This document shows, one piece after another, positions 34,701-44,873 of a DNA stretch of 64,000 bases. The DNA comes from CAVUAF01 sp963739375 (lineage in GTDB: Bacteria > Acidobacteriota > Terriglobia > Terriglobales > Acidobacteriaceae). Numbering within the stretch: the stretch's first letter is position 1; every line of letters begins with the position of its first letter. Where the stretch lies: assembly GCA_963739375.1 (NCBI GenBank), contig CAVUAF010000003.1, forward strand, positions 1 to 64,000. Reading direction: 5' to 3'. The notes below the pieces were generated by a model that was not told the DNA's origin, did not search any database, and was given only the letters and a program-made list of their open reading frames with translations. A program made the position numbers and the translations under genes.

Positions 34701-36890
34701 ATGAAGCGCATTCCGGTCCTCCTCCTGCTGGTCCTGCTGGGACCGAAACCCATCGCGGGCCAGAGCATTCAGTACGACGCCGGCCGCCGCGTCTGGCTGC
34801 TCTCGTCGCGCATCAGCTCCTACGCCATGGGCCTGGGCGCCGACGGGCAGCTGCGGCACCTCTACTGGGGCGCTCCGCTGGCGCGGGTGGACGAGGCGCC
34901 GGCGGCCGAGCCGGTGCGCGACCTCTCGTCGTTCGACCCGCGCGCCATGCGCGAACGCGAGGAGTTTCCCGCCTGGGGAGGCGCGCGCTACGACGAGCCC
35001 GCGCTCAAGGTCACGCGCGACGACGGCAACCGCGACGTCGTGCTCCGCTATGCCTCGCATCGCATCCACGACAACGATCTCGACATTACGCTGCGCGACA
35101 TCCGCGACCCCATCGAGGTGACGCTGCACTACCGCGTTTACCCGGAGCACGGCGTCGTGGGGCGCAGCGCGACGGTTGTCAACCGGACCGCTGGCCCCCT
35201 GACGCTGGAGAGCGCGCAGTCGGCCGCCTGGTATCTCCCCGCCGGCCGCGCGTATCAGCTGACGTACCTGAGCGGCCGCTGGGCCGCGGAATCGCAGATC
35301 ATCCGCGAACCGATCCATCCCGGCATGAAGGTGCTGGAGAGCCGCAAGGGACACACCAGCCACAACCTCAATCCCTGGTTCGCCATCGACGCCGGCGACG
35401 CGGCGGAAGAGAGCGGCCGGGTGTGGTTTGGCGCGCTGGCCTGGAGCGGCAACTGGCGCATCACCGTCGAGCAGACTCCCTATGACCAGGTGCGGGTCAC
35501 CGGGGGCTTCAACCCCTTCGACTTCGCCTGGCCCCTGAGACCGGGCGAGAGCCTCGACACGCCCGAGTTCTACGGCGGCTTCTCGGAAGCGGGATGGGGC
35601 GGCGCGTCGCGCCTGCTGCACCGCTTCGAACGTGAGGCGCTGGCGCCCGGCGGCGCCGGGGCGCGGCTGCGGCCGGTGCTCTACAACTCCTGGGAGGCGA
35701 CGGAGTTCGAGGTCTCCGAGGCCGGGCAAAAACTGCTGGCGGAGAAGGCCGCCCGCATCGGCGTCGAGTTGTTCGTCATGGACGACGGCTGGTTCGGCCG
35801 GCGCAACAACGACAAGGCCGGTCTCGGCGACTGGTCGGTGAACCCGCAGAAATTCCCCAACGGGCTGAAGGGCCTGGTCGACCACGTCAACCGCCTGGGC
35901 ATGGACTTCGGGCTGTGGGTGGAGCCGGAGATGGTGAACCCCGACAGCGATCTCTACCGCAGCCATCCCGACTGGGTCATCAACTTCCCGGGACGCCCGC
36001 GCCGCGAACTGCGCAATCAACTGGTCCTGAACCTGGCGCGCGACGAGGTGAAGGAGTACATCTTCGGCGTGCTCGACCAGCTCGCCGCCGAGTACAACAT
36101 CCGCTACTTCAAGTGGGACATGAACCGCTCGTTCTCCGAGCCGGGCTGGCCCGAGGTCGCGCCCGCCGACCAGCGCAAGCTCTGGGTGGCGTACGTGCGC
36201 AACCTGTACGAAATCATGGACCGGCTGCGCGCCCGGCATCCCCGGCTGGAGATCGAGTCGTGCTCCGGCGGCGGTGGACGGATCGACCTCGGCATGCTGC
36301 GCCGCGTCGACGAGTTCTGGACCTCGGACAACACCGAAGCCTTCGACCGGCTGCGCATCCAGGAGGGCTTCTCGCAGGCCTACGCCCCCAAGTTCATGTC
36401 GGCGTGGGTGACCGACGTGCCCAACATGAACGGGCGCAGCACGCCGCTGCAGTACCGGTTCCTGGTGGCGATGCAGGGCGCGCTGGGCATCGGCGCCAAT
36501 CTCAACCAGTGGCGCGACGAGGACTTCGCGCTGGCCACGCGGATGGTCGCGCTCGACAAGCAGATTCGCGCCACCGTCCAGACGGGAGACCTGTATCGCC
36601 TGCTTTCGCCCAGGAACGGCGACGTCACCGCCAACCAGTACGTCGCGGCCGACGGGAAACAGGCTGTGCTCTTCGCCTTTCGCCATTCCCAGCAGTACAA
36701 CACCGCCGCCGCACCGATCCGGCTGCTGGGCCTCGACGAGCGCGCCATGTACCGTGTGCAATCGGTCGACGGCAAAGTCGTCGAGAAGCCGGCGGCCCTC
36801 AGCGGGGCCTACCTGCGGAGCGCAGGACTGCGGCTCACCCTTCGCGGAGACTTCGACAGCACCGCGGTGGTCCTGGAGCGCGCGCCGTGA
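34701..36890 (+). CDS. Alpha-galactosidase, GH36
   Basis: A 729-residue exported enzyme (signal RIPVLLLLVLLGPKPIAG) of classical GH36 size and layout. An N-terminal beta-sandwich precedes the barrel with LFVMDDGWFGRRNNDKAGLG (about residue 360). The nucleophile aspartate lies in YFKWDMNRSFSEPG (about 471), and SCSGGGGRIDLGML and the acid/base aspartate in FWTSDNTEAFDRL (about 543) follow. It releases terminal alpha-D-galactose. It is the first gene of a same-strand run with GH97, GH3, a GH101-like protein and an alginate-lyase-family protein, and is preceded by paired 17-base motifs. Confidence 0.93.
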   Translation: MKRIPVLLLLVLLGPKPIAGQSIQYDAGRRVWLLSSRISSYAMGLGADGQLRHLYWGAPLARVDEAPAAEPVRDLSSFDPRAMREREEFPAWGGARYDEPALKVTRDDGNRDVVLRYASHRIHDNDLDITLRDIRDPIEVTLHYRVYPEHGVVGRSATVVNRTAGPLTLESAQSAAWYLPAGRAYQLTYLSGRWAAESQIIREPIHPGMKVLESRKGHTSHNLNPWFAIDAGDAAEESGRVWFGALAWSGNWRITVEQTPYDQVRVTGGFNPFDFAWPLRPGESLDTPEFYGGFSEAGWGGASRLLHRFEREALAPGGAGARLRPVLYNSWEATEFEVSEAGQKLLAEKAARIGVELFVMDDGWFGRRNNDKAGLGDWSVNPQKFPNGLKGLVDHVNRLGMDFGLWVEPEMVNPDSDLYRSHPDWVINFPGRPRRELRNQLVLNLARDEVKEYIFGVLDQLAAEYNIRYFKWDMNRSFSEPGWPEVAPADQRKLWVAYVRNLYEIMDRLRARHPRLEIESCSGGGGRIDLGMLRRVDEFWTSDNTEAFDRLRIQEGFSQAYAPKFMSAWVTDVPNMNGRSTPLQYRFLVAMQGALGIGANLNQWRDEDFALATRMVALDKQIRATVQTGDLYRLLSPRNGDVTANQYVAADGKQAVLFAFRHSQQYNTAAAPIRLLGLDERAMYRVQSVDGKVVEKPAALSGAYLRSAGLRLTLRGDFDSTAVVLERAP

Positions 36891-36911
36891 CGTCAACGTG
36901 AGGATGCCATC

Positions 36912-38819
36912 GTGAGACTGGCGCGCATCGCCTTGGTGCTGCTAATCGCCGCCGCGGCGCCCTTCCTGGCCTCCGCCCGGGGGACCGCTGCCGTGGCCGA
37001 CTGGCGCGGCAGGGAGGTCGAGAGCCCGAACGGCGCGGTGAAGGTGGCCGTCTCGGTGCGGGGCGGGCGCCTGCTGTACTCCGTGTCGCTCGGCGGCAGC
37101 GCCGTGATCGAGCCTTCGCCCGCGGCCATCACGCTCGACGGCGTCAACCTCGGGGAAGGGGTCGAGCCCGGCAAGGTCCGCTCCTACAACCGGAACGATT
37201 CCTATCCCGAGCGGGGCGTGCATGCCACCGCCGCGGGACAATGCCGCGGGATCACGATCGCGCTCTTGCAGGTGCAGAGCGGCACGCACTACGAGTTCGA
37301 GGCGCGCGCATGCGACGACGCGGTCGCCTTCCGCACCCGCGTTCCGGGCAGCGGAAATGCCACGCGGATTCCGGGCGAGGCCACCGCGTTCACGCTTCCC
37401 CTGGGGAGCACCGTCTGGTACCACGGCATGCGCGGGCACTACGAGGGCCGGCACGTGCGGAAACCCATCGGGGAGGTGGAGGCGGGCGAGTGGGCGGCGC
37501 CGCCGGTGACCTTCAAGTTGCCGGGCAACGCGGGATACGCGTCAATCACGGAAGCCGCGTTGGTCCAGTACAGCGGCATGGCGCTGCAGGCCGCCGGCGA
37601 GAATACGTTTCGCGCCCGGCTCGGCCACGAGCAGCCACCGTCGTACCCCTTCACCCTGCGTTACGGCGACGCCGAAGCCAAGCGCCTCTCCGCGCCGGCG
37701 GCGATCGCCGGGGACATTGTCACGCCGTGGCGCGTGGTGCTGGTAGGCCACGATCTGAACACGCTGGTCAACAGCGATGTGCTGGCCAACCTCAGCGCCG
37801 CCCCCGACCGGAAGCTCTTTCCCGAGGGCGCCCGCACCCCGTGGGTCTGTCCCGGCCGTGCGGTGTGGAAGTACCTGGACGATCCCCGGCCCGGCACGGT
37901 GGAGATCTTCCGGGAGTACTCCGACTGGGCGCACGAGCTCGGCTTCGAGTACAGCGTGGTGGAAGGCGTATGGCAGCGCTGGCCGGAGCCGGAGCTGAAG
38001 GACTTCATCGCCTATTCAAAGAAGCTGGGGGTGGGCATCTTCCTGTGGAAGCACTCGAAGGAACTGCGCGACCCCGTAGCCCAGCAGGCGTTTTTCCAGA
38101 AGTGCCGCGCGGTGGGCGCCGCGGGGGTGAAGATCGACTTCTTCGACCACGAAGCGAAGGAGGTCGTCGACCTCTATCCCGTGCTGCTGCGCGAGGCCGC
38201 CGAAGCCGGGCTGCTGGTGAATTTCCACGGCGCGAACAAGCCGGCGGGCGAGTCGCGCACCTGGCCCAACCAGCTGACGCGCGAGGCCGTCGCCGGCATG
38301 GAATCCCGCGGCCCGCGGGCCGTTCACGACGCCACCTTGCCGTTCACGCGCTTCCTCGCGGGCCCGGCCGACTACACGCCCGTGGTTTTCGGCGACCGGC
38401 GCGGCGACACCACCTGGGCGCACCAGATCGCGACCGCCGTCGTCTTCACCTCGCCTCTGCTGACCTATGCCGCCAACCCGAAGACGATCCTCGGCAACCC
38501 GGCCGTCGCGACCATCAAGGCGATTCCCAGTACCTGGGACGAGACGGTGGTGCTTCCGCCCTCCGCGATCGGCGAGCAGGCGGTCTTTGCCCGGCGCAGC
38601 GGACAGACGTGGTTCCTGGCCGTGATCAACGGCGCCAGCGAACACGACCTCAAGGTGTCCTTGTCGTTTCTGGCCGCTGGCGAGTACGGCGCGCAACTGG
38701 TTCGCGACGGCGGCAAAGATGACGCCGTCGAGATCGAGAATACGAAGGTCAATCGCACCGGGACGGTGAGCATCCATCTGCGGTCCGGGGGTGGGTTCGT
38801 CGGCTGGTTCCGGAGATGA
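36912..38819 (+). CDS. Glycoside hydrolase family 97
   Basis: A 635-residue exported enzyme starting with GTG at 36912, after a GTGAGGA ribosome-binding sequence. The N-terminal beta-sandwich begins VESPNGAVKVAVSVRGGRL. The barrel contains EYSDWAHELGFEYSVVEGVW, GIFLWKHSKELRD and GVKIDFFDHEAKEVV, followed by LLVNFHGANKPAGESRTWPN and the C-terminal RSGQTWFLAVINGA domain. GH97 has inverting glucosidases and retaining galactosidases. An aspartate (KIDF) at the nucleophile place near residue 406 favours a retaining, alpha-galactosidase-like member. It is 21 bases after the GH36 gene. Confidence 0.9.
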   Translation: MRLARIALVLLIAAAAPFLASARGTAAVADWRGREVESPNGAVKVAVSVRGGRLLYSVSLGGSAVIEPSPAAITLDGVNLGEGVEPGKVRSYNRNDSYPERGVHATAAGQCRGITIALLQVQSGTHYEFEARACDDAVAFRTRVPGSGNATRIPGEATAFTLPLGSTVWYHGMRGHYEGRHVRKPIGEVEAGEWAAPPVTFKLPGNAGYASITEAALVQYSGMALQAAGENTFRARLGHEQPPSYPFTLRYGDAEAKRLSAPAAIAGDIVTPWRVVLVGHDLNTLVNSDVLANLSAAPDRKLFPEGARTPWVCPGRAVWKYLDDPRPGTVEIFREYSDWAHELGFEYSVVEGVWQRWPEPELKDFIAYSKKLGVGIFLWKHSKELRDPVAQQAFFQKCRAVGAAGVKIDFFDHEAKEVVDLYPVLLREAAEAGLLVNFHGANKPAGESRTWPNQLTREAVAGMESRGPRAVHDATLPFTRFLAGPADYTPVVFGDRRGDTTWAHQIATAVVFTSPLLTYAANPKTILGNPAVATIKAIPSTWDETVVLPPSAIGEQAVFARRSGQTWFLAVINGASEHDLKVSLSFLAAGEYGAQLVRDGGKDDAVEIENTKVNRTGTVSIHLRSGGGFVGWFRR

Positions 38820-38863
38820 CGGGTGGGTCCAGCGCAGGCTGGACCACGACCCAGGGAGGTCCC

Positions 38864-41344
38864 ATGTTCGAGACACGGCCCCAGCGCCGACCCGTCCTCG
38901 CGTGTACCGCTCGCGCGGCGCTCTCCGCGGCTGCGGTAACGGGATTACTGCTGCTCGCGTCCGGCTCCTTGCGTACCCAGGCGGCCGGCCACGCTCCGCC
39001 CTCGCCCGTGCAGGCGACGGGCTCGATCTACCACGACGGCTGGATCGATCTGAACAAGAACGGCAGAAGAGACGTCTACGAGGACCCTTCCGTCGACGTC
39101 GAGAAGCGCATCGACGATCTGCTCGGCGCAGATGACGCTCGAGGAAAAAACCTGCCAGCTGGCCACCCTCTACGGCTACAAGCGCGTGCTGCAGGACGAG
39201 CTGCCGACGCCGGAGTGGAAGCAGAAGATCTGGAAGGACGGCATCGGCAACATCGACGAGCACTGCAACGGCGTGCACGGCGAAGGCAAGGACTGCGCCT
39301 TGCCCGCATCACGCCACGCCGAGGTCATGAACCAGTTGCAGCGCTTTTTCATCGAGGAGACCCGGCTGGGCATTCCCGCCGATTTGACCAACGAAGGCAT
39401 CCGCGGCGTCTGCCACTGGGGCGGCACGTCGTTTCCCGGCATCGGTGGGGGTTGCCTGCACCTGGGACCCGCAGCTCGTGCGCCAGATCGGGCGGGTGAC
39501 CGGCCGCGAGGCCAGATCCTCGGCTACACCAACGTCTACTCGCCAATCCTCGACCTGGCGCGCGATCCGCGCTGGGGCCGGGTGGTCGAAACCTACACCG
39601 AAGATCCGTATCTCGCCTCCGTCCTCGGGGTGGAGATGGTGAAGGGGCTGCAGGAGGAGAACGTCACTTCCACGCCCAAGCATTTCGCGGTGTACAGCGT
39701 GCCCAAGGGCGGCCGCGACGGCGTGGCGCGCACCGATCCGCACGAGAGCCCGCACGAGGTCGAAAGCGTCTTGCTGGCGCCCTTCCGCGCCGCCTTCCGC
39801 GAAGGGGGCGCGCTCGGCACCATGGCTTCCTACAACGACTATGACGGCGAGCCGATCAGGCCAGCCACCACTTCCTGGTCGACAAACTGCGTGGCGAGTA
39901 CGGCTTCAAGGGCTACGTCGTCTCCGACAGCAACGCCGTCGGTTTCCTCGCCAGCAAACACCACGTGGCCCGGGACTACAAGGACGCGGTCCGCCTGGCC
40001 ATCAACGCCGGCCTGAACGTCAGGACGGAGTTCAATCCGCCCGACGGCTACATCCTGCCGTTGCGCGAACTGGTGCGCGAGGGCGCGGTCAGCCGCGAAA
40101 CCCTCGATAGCCGGGTGCGCGACGTCTTGCGGGTGAAATTCATCCGCGGCCTGTTTGACCGGCCCTACGTGGAAAAGCCCGCCGACGCCGACACCGTCGT
40201 GCGGTCGAAGGAGCACCTGGCACTGGCGCTGCGCGCCTCGCGCGAATCGCTGGTGCTGCTCAAGAACGAGGGCAACCTGCTGCCCCTGAGCCGGCAGATC
40301 CGCTCCCTCCTCGTCGTCGGGCCGAACGCGGCCGCCACCGACCATGCCAACAACCGGTACGGGCCCTACGATCCCCCGACGGTGTCGGTGCTCGAAGGGA
40401 TCCGGAAGAAAGTTGCGCCCGGCATCGAGGTGAAGTACGCGCTCGGGTGCGAGCTTGTCGACAAGAACTGGCCCGAATCCGAACTCCTGCCGGAGCCGCT
40501 GTCGGAAGCGGAACAGAAGCTCATCGACGAGGCGCGCCGCCTGGCGCAACAGGTCGACGCCGTTGTCGCCGTGGTCGGCGAGTCGGATTCTCTCGTCGGC
40601 GAGGGTCGCTCGCGCACCAGCCTCGACCTGCCCGGGCGCCAGCTCGACCTCATCCGGGCGGTCTACGAGGCCGGCAAGCCGACGGTGGTCGTCCTGATCA
40701 ATGGCCGGGCGCTGACCGTCAATTGGGTGGCGAAGCACGTTCCCGCCGTGCTGGAAGCGACCTTTCCCGGAGAGTTCGGCGGCATCGCCATCGCCGATGC
40801 GCTGTTCGGCGACTACAACCCCGGCGGCAAACTCTCCTTCACCATCCCCAAGACCGTGGGACAACTGCCGATGAACTTCCCCACCAAGCCAGCGGCCCAG
40901 GCCGCGGAACGCACGGGCGGGCCGAACGACACCACGACCCTGGCCAATGGCGTGCTCTATCCGTTTGGCCACGGCCTCAGCTACACCACGTTCGCCTACG
41001 AAAACTTGCGCATCACTCCCGGGCGGCAGCGGGCGGGCGGCAGCTTCCAGGTGTCGGTCGACGTCACCAACACCGGCGCGCGCGGCGGCGACGAGGTTGT
41101 GCAGCTTTACCTGCGCGACGTTCTCAGCAGCATCACCACCTATGAGCAAGTGCTGCGCGGTTTCCAGCGCATCACCCTGGTGCCCGGCGAGAAGCGGACC
41201 GTCAGCTTCCAGCTCCACGACCAGGACCTGCAGTTGCTCGACCGGGAGATGCACTGGGTGGTGGAGCCGGGAGCGTTCGAGGCGCAGGTTGGCAGCTCGT
41301 CAGCGGATATCCGGCTGAAAGCGAGGTTCGAGGTCACGAAGTAG
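38864..41344 (+). pseudogene. Glycoside hydrolase family 3, frameshifted
   Basis: A GGGAGG site precedes ATG 38864 and a signal peptide (AALSAAAVTGLLLLASGS). GH3 sequence then changes frame at about 39125 (into QMTLEEKTCQLATLYGY), 39445 (VACTWDPQLVRQIGRVTG), 39515 (LGYTNVYSPILDLARDPRWG) and 39860 (ASHHFLVDKLRGEYGFKGYV). The nucleophile motif VVSDSNAVGFL and the C-terminal part, with GRSRTSLDLPGRQLD and the fibronectin-like domain, are intact up to 41344. One shift is an extra G in a G5 run, others are single missing bases. If the indels are errors this is a full-length exported beta-glycosidase of about 825 residues; if real, it is inactive. Confidence 0.82.
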
Positions 41345-41370
41345 GAGAGTGGTTTGACCGAGGCGCCGAG

Positions 41371-43629
41371 ATGATGGATGAATTCGGCATACCCATGGAG
41401 CGGCGTTCGTTTCTGCGGTTGACGGGAAGCGCCCTCGTGGCGCTCACCCACGCGCGCCTGCCGGCGCAGGCGCCGGCGCCCGTGGTCGAGGCGAGGCGCA
41501 GGCCGGCGCAGCCGCTGACGCTGCGTTCGCGCCATCTGGAAGTCGAGCTCGACCGCGCAGACGGACTGCCCTACGAGTATCGGCTGCTCGCGACCGGGGC
41601 GCGCATCGCCGGCGAGCACGCGGGGCATCCCATCGCGGCCACCCTCTGGGACCAGGGCCAGGCGAAGGTCTTCGCGGCGCCGGCGCGGCCCGATGCAGTG
41701 CGCGCTTCGGCTTCCCAGGCGGACTTTGCCTTTGCCGTCCGCGCGGCGGAGAGGCTGGCCGCGAGTTTCGTCGTTCGCTATCGCGTGGAGCAGGGCACGC
41801 TGTGGCTCTCGCTGGAAAGCGTCGAGGAGCACGCGGGCTACGAGCTGATCGAGGTCGCGATGCCGAGCCTGGCGACGGTGCGCGAGCAGGACGCCGGAGC
41901 CTGGCTGGCGCACGGCGAAGACGGCGGGAACCTGGCGCTGCTGGCCGAGGCGAAGGCCGCCGGCCTGCCGCCAAATACCTTCTGGGGCAAGGTGCTGGCC
42001 ACGCTGCCGGTGGTGATGATCGGACACGAGCGCGCCGCCTGCGTCCAGGAAGTGACCGCCTACATGGACGCGACCGAACTGAACGTGGCTGGCGGGCCCG
42101 GCAGCCGACTCGCGACCCTGGGCACGATCAAGACCCACCGGGTCAACGGCAGCCTGTGTTACGACATGAACACCGGCCCCGGGACATTGCGCAATTGCGG
42201 CACCCCGCGCACCCCGAATCTCCTGGTTGGACAACGCTCGCTCTGCCGCCTCGACTTCATCGCTGCCACGGCCTCGCAACCGGCAGACTGGCTCACCGCT
42301 GCCAAACTGGTGCGCCAGCGCATGCCGCCGATCCCGACGCACTACTACGACGACAAGATCGTGTACGGCATCCGCTGCGACGAGCCGAGCTTCCAGCAGC
42401 CCGCCGCCACCTTCGACGAATGCCGCCGCCTGATTGCCGACGTGGCTGCGCTGACCGACGGCGCGCCCCAGGTGGTTCACCTATGGGGCTGGCAGTACCG
42501 GGGCAAGGACACCGGATACCCGGCGGTCGCCGAGGTGAACCAGCGCATCGGCGGCTACGACGGCATGATGGGCCTGATGGAGCAGGCGCCCGCGCTCAAT
42601 GCCAGGGTCACGCTCTCCGACAACTACGACGACGCCTACCGCAGCAGTCCGGAGTGGGACGAGAACATCGTCGCCCGCCGTCCCGACGGCGAGCTTTGGA
42701 AGAGCCGCAACTGGACCGGCGAAGACTCCTACGTGCTAGGCATGGCGAAGTACGTCGCGGGGCCGGGCCTCAAGCGCGTGCGCTTCACCTGCGAACGCTA
42801 CCGGCTGCGCGAGACCACGCACGTCGACGTGCTCTCGTATTTCCCCATCCGCAACGACTGGGACCCGCAACACGGGGCCAGCGGGGTCAAGAACCTGCTC
42901 GAGGGCCGATTCCGTGTCTTTGACGAGTTCGCCCGCCACGGCGTCGACGTCAGCTCGGAGGCGTTGCGCTACGCGTTCCTCGGCAAGGCCAGCTGCTTCT
43001 GGTACCTGCAGGGGCCGCGTCCGTGCCCGTTCGGCGGCAAGCCGGTGCCGCTGCTGCCGCTGATCTATCGCCAGAGCGCGGTCTGGGGCCAGTCGGGGAA
43101 TCGCCCCTTCCTCGACCGGCTGCTGGTCATGCTCTTTTACAACGCCTGCGCGCACATGATCGTGCGCAGCGACATGCCGCGCTCAGAGATCGCCGACTTC
43201 TTCTACCTGATGATGCTGCCGTGGTTCCATCTGCGCGGCCGCAACATCGATTCCTTCCGGCGGGAGGGCGAGCGCACCTGGATCGGGCTGGAAGGAGATG
43301 CCGCCATCGAGATCGACTGGGGCGCGAAAACCTACCGTGCCACCCTCGCCGGCGCCGAGATCACGCGCGACCAGAGCACCGTGTGTCCGCTCGACGCCGA
43401 CCGCATCGCCTTTTACTCGACGGTGGCGCAGGAACTCTCGGTGCCGCTGCCGCCGGGCTGGGAAGCGCGCAGCGTGGTGGCGCGCGCTCTTACCGCCGGC
43501 GGACGCGAAACAGCCGCGGTGGCAGCCGGCGACGGAGCCATCCGGGTCCGGGTGACCGACCGCCGCCCGGTGGTGGTCTACCGCAACGCCGACGCGGCCG
43601 GGAAGCCGCCGTACAGGGGGGCGTCATGA
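41371..43629 (+). CDS. GH101/GH129-like glycosidase (tentative)
   Basis: A 752-residue protein with a Tat signal (MERRSFLRLTGSALVALTHA). An N-terminal beta-sandwich (LEVELDRADGLPYEYRLLA) leads into a barrel: VVHLWGWQYRGKDTGYP, RVTLSDNYDDAYRSSPEWDE, HVDVLSYFPIRNDWDP and GVDVSSEALRYAFLGK. The DNYDDAY and HVDVL segments recall endo-alpha-N-acetylgalactosaminidase families GH101 and GH129, but the match is from memory and partial. The protein lies in a run of exported glycosidases. I am sure it is a carbohydrate-active-type exported protein, and only moderately sure of the family. The ATG at 41371 is used; ATG 41395 would still keep the signal. Confidence 0.55.
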   Translation: MMDEFGIPMERRSFLRLTGSALVALTHARLPAQAPAPVVEARRRPAQPLTLRSRHLEVELDRADGLPYEYRLLATGARIAGEHAGHPIAATLWDQGQAKVFAAPARPDAVRASASQADFAFAVRAAERLAASFVVRYRVEQGTLWLSLESVEEHAGYELIEVAMPSLATVREQDAGAWLAHGEDGGNLALLAEAKAAGLPPNTFWGKVLATLPVVMIGHERAACVQEVTAYMDATELNVAGGPGSRLATLGTIKTHRVNGSLCYDMNTGPGTLRNCGTPRTPNLLVGQRSLCRLDFIAATASQPADWLTAAKLVRQRMPPIPTHYYDDKIVYGIRCDEPSFQQPAATFDECRRLIADVAALTDGAPQVVHLWGWQYRGKDTGYPAVAEVNQRIGGYDGMMGLMEQAPALNARVTLSDNYDDAYRSSPEWDENIVARRPDGELWKSRNWTGEDSYVLGMAKYVAGPGLKRVRFTCERYRLRETTHVDVLSYFPIRNDWDPQHGASGVKNLLEGRFRVFDEFARHGVDVSSEALRYAFLGKASCFWYLQGPRPCPFGGKPVPLLPLIYRQSAVWGQSGNRPFLDRLLVMLFYNACAHMIVRSDMPRSEIADFFYLMMLPWFHLRGRNIDSFRREGERTWIGLEGDAAIEIDWGAKTYRATLAGAEITRDQSTVCPLDADRIAFYSTVAQELSVPLPPGWEARSVVARALTAGGRETAAVAAGDGAIRVRVTDRRPVVVYRNADAAGKPPYRGAS

Positions 43630-43642
43630 GCCGCCCGCGGCC

Positions 43643-44873
43643 ATGCGACAATTGCGGCTTTCCGGCGCCGGGCGTCTCGCGCCGCGCCTTCTGCGCGGCG
43701 CCGCGGCCACGCTGGCCGCCGCCGGGGGGGCGCACTGGCTGCCGCAACTGGCGAGCGCTCCCCGGCCCGAAGCTGAAGTGGCCAGGCTCGACCGCGCGCG
43801 CATTCTGCGCGCCGCGCGCCGCTACCTGAAAGAACCGCCGGTCACCGTCACGGCTGCGAGCTCGCCGCGCAGCGCCGGCGGGCGGCACGACTATTTTTCC
43901 GAGGGCGACTACTGGTGGCCCGATCCGCAGAACCCCGCCGGCCCCTACATCCAGCGCGACGGATGACAGCAACCCCGACAATTTCATCGCCCACCGCGCG
44001 GCGCTCATCCGCCTGAGCGTGCAGTCGTCGGCGCTGGCAGCGGCCTGGGTGCTCACTCGCGACGCCGCTTACGCGCGGCACGCCGCCGCGCATCTGCGCG
44101 CCTGGTTCATCAACCCGGGCACGCGCATGAATCCCAACCTACAGTACGCACAGGCCATCCAGGGCCGCACCACAGGCCGCGGAATCGGCATCATCGACAC
44201 CGTCCATCTGGTGGAAGTCGTGCGCGGGGCATCGCACTTGGCGCGCTCGGGCGCGCTCGCCGCCCGCGAACAGGAGGCGATCCGCCATTGGTTCGCCGAA
44301 TATCTCGCCTGGATAACCACCTCGACCCATGGCCAGGAGGAGCGCGACGCGAAGAACAACCACGGCACCTGCTGGGTGGTGCAGGCCGCCGAGTTCGCGC
44401 GCTTCACCGGCAACCGGGAGGTGACCGCGTTTTGCCGCGACCGTTTCCGGACGGTGCTGGCTGCCCAACCAGATGGCCCCCGACGGCAGCTTCCCGCTGG
44501 AGACTGCGGCGCACCAAGCCCTACGGATACTCGCATCTTCAATCTCGACGCCATGGCCATGGTCTGCCAGATTCTCTCGACGCCGGACGAGAGCCTGTGG
44601 CTGTGGCAGCTCCCCGACGGACGCGGCATGCGCCGGGCCATGGAGTTCATGGTCCCGTACATCCGGCGCAAGGACGCGTGGCCGCTCGCGCCCGACGTCC
44701 AGTACTTCCAGTACTGGCCGGTGCGGCATCCCGCCCTCCTCTTCGGCGGGCTGGCGCTGGCGCGCCCCGAGTATGTCGAGCTCTGGCGCGGGCTCGACCC
44801 GGAACCGACGGTCGACGAGATCGTCCGCAACTTCCCCTACCGTCAGCCGCTGCTGTGGCTCGCGGCGACCTAG
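43643..44873 (+). pseudogene. Alginate lyase family (PF05426-type) protein, frameshifted
   Basis: Starting MRQLRLSGAGRLAPRLL with a hydrophobic signal region, the protein shows YFSEGDYWWPDPQNPAGPYI, then changes frame near 43965 to NFIAHRAALIRLSVQSSALA, RMNPNLQYAQAIQGRTTGRG and NNHGTCWVVQAAEFARFTG. Near 44465 it shifts to NQMAPDGSFPLET, near 44510 to RRTKPYGYS, and near 44530 back to IFNLDAMAMVCQIL. These segments are the hallmarks of the alginate lyase helical-barrel family, which beta-eliminates uronate polymers or related glycans. A lyase would make the unsaturated ends that the GH88 and GH105 proteins remove. At least four indels are needed. Confidence 0.78.

Noticed and set aside
31848..36896. 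Minus-strand frames of about 800 codons opposite GH105-DUF4861 and GH36
   Set aside because: Antisense to enzymes whose catalytic motifs are all present; no domain seen in the antisense products.
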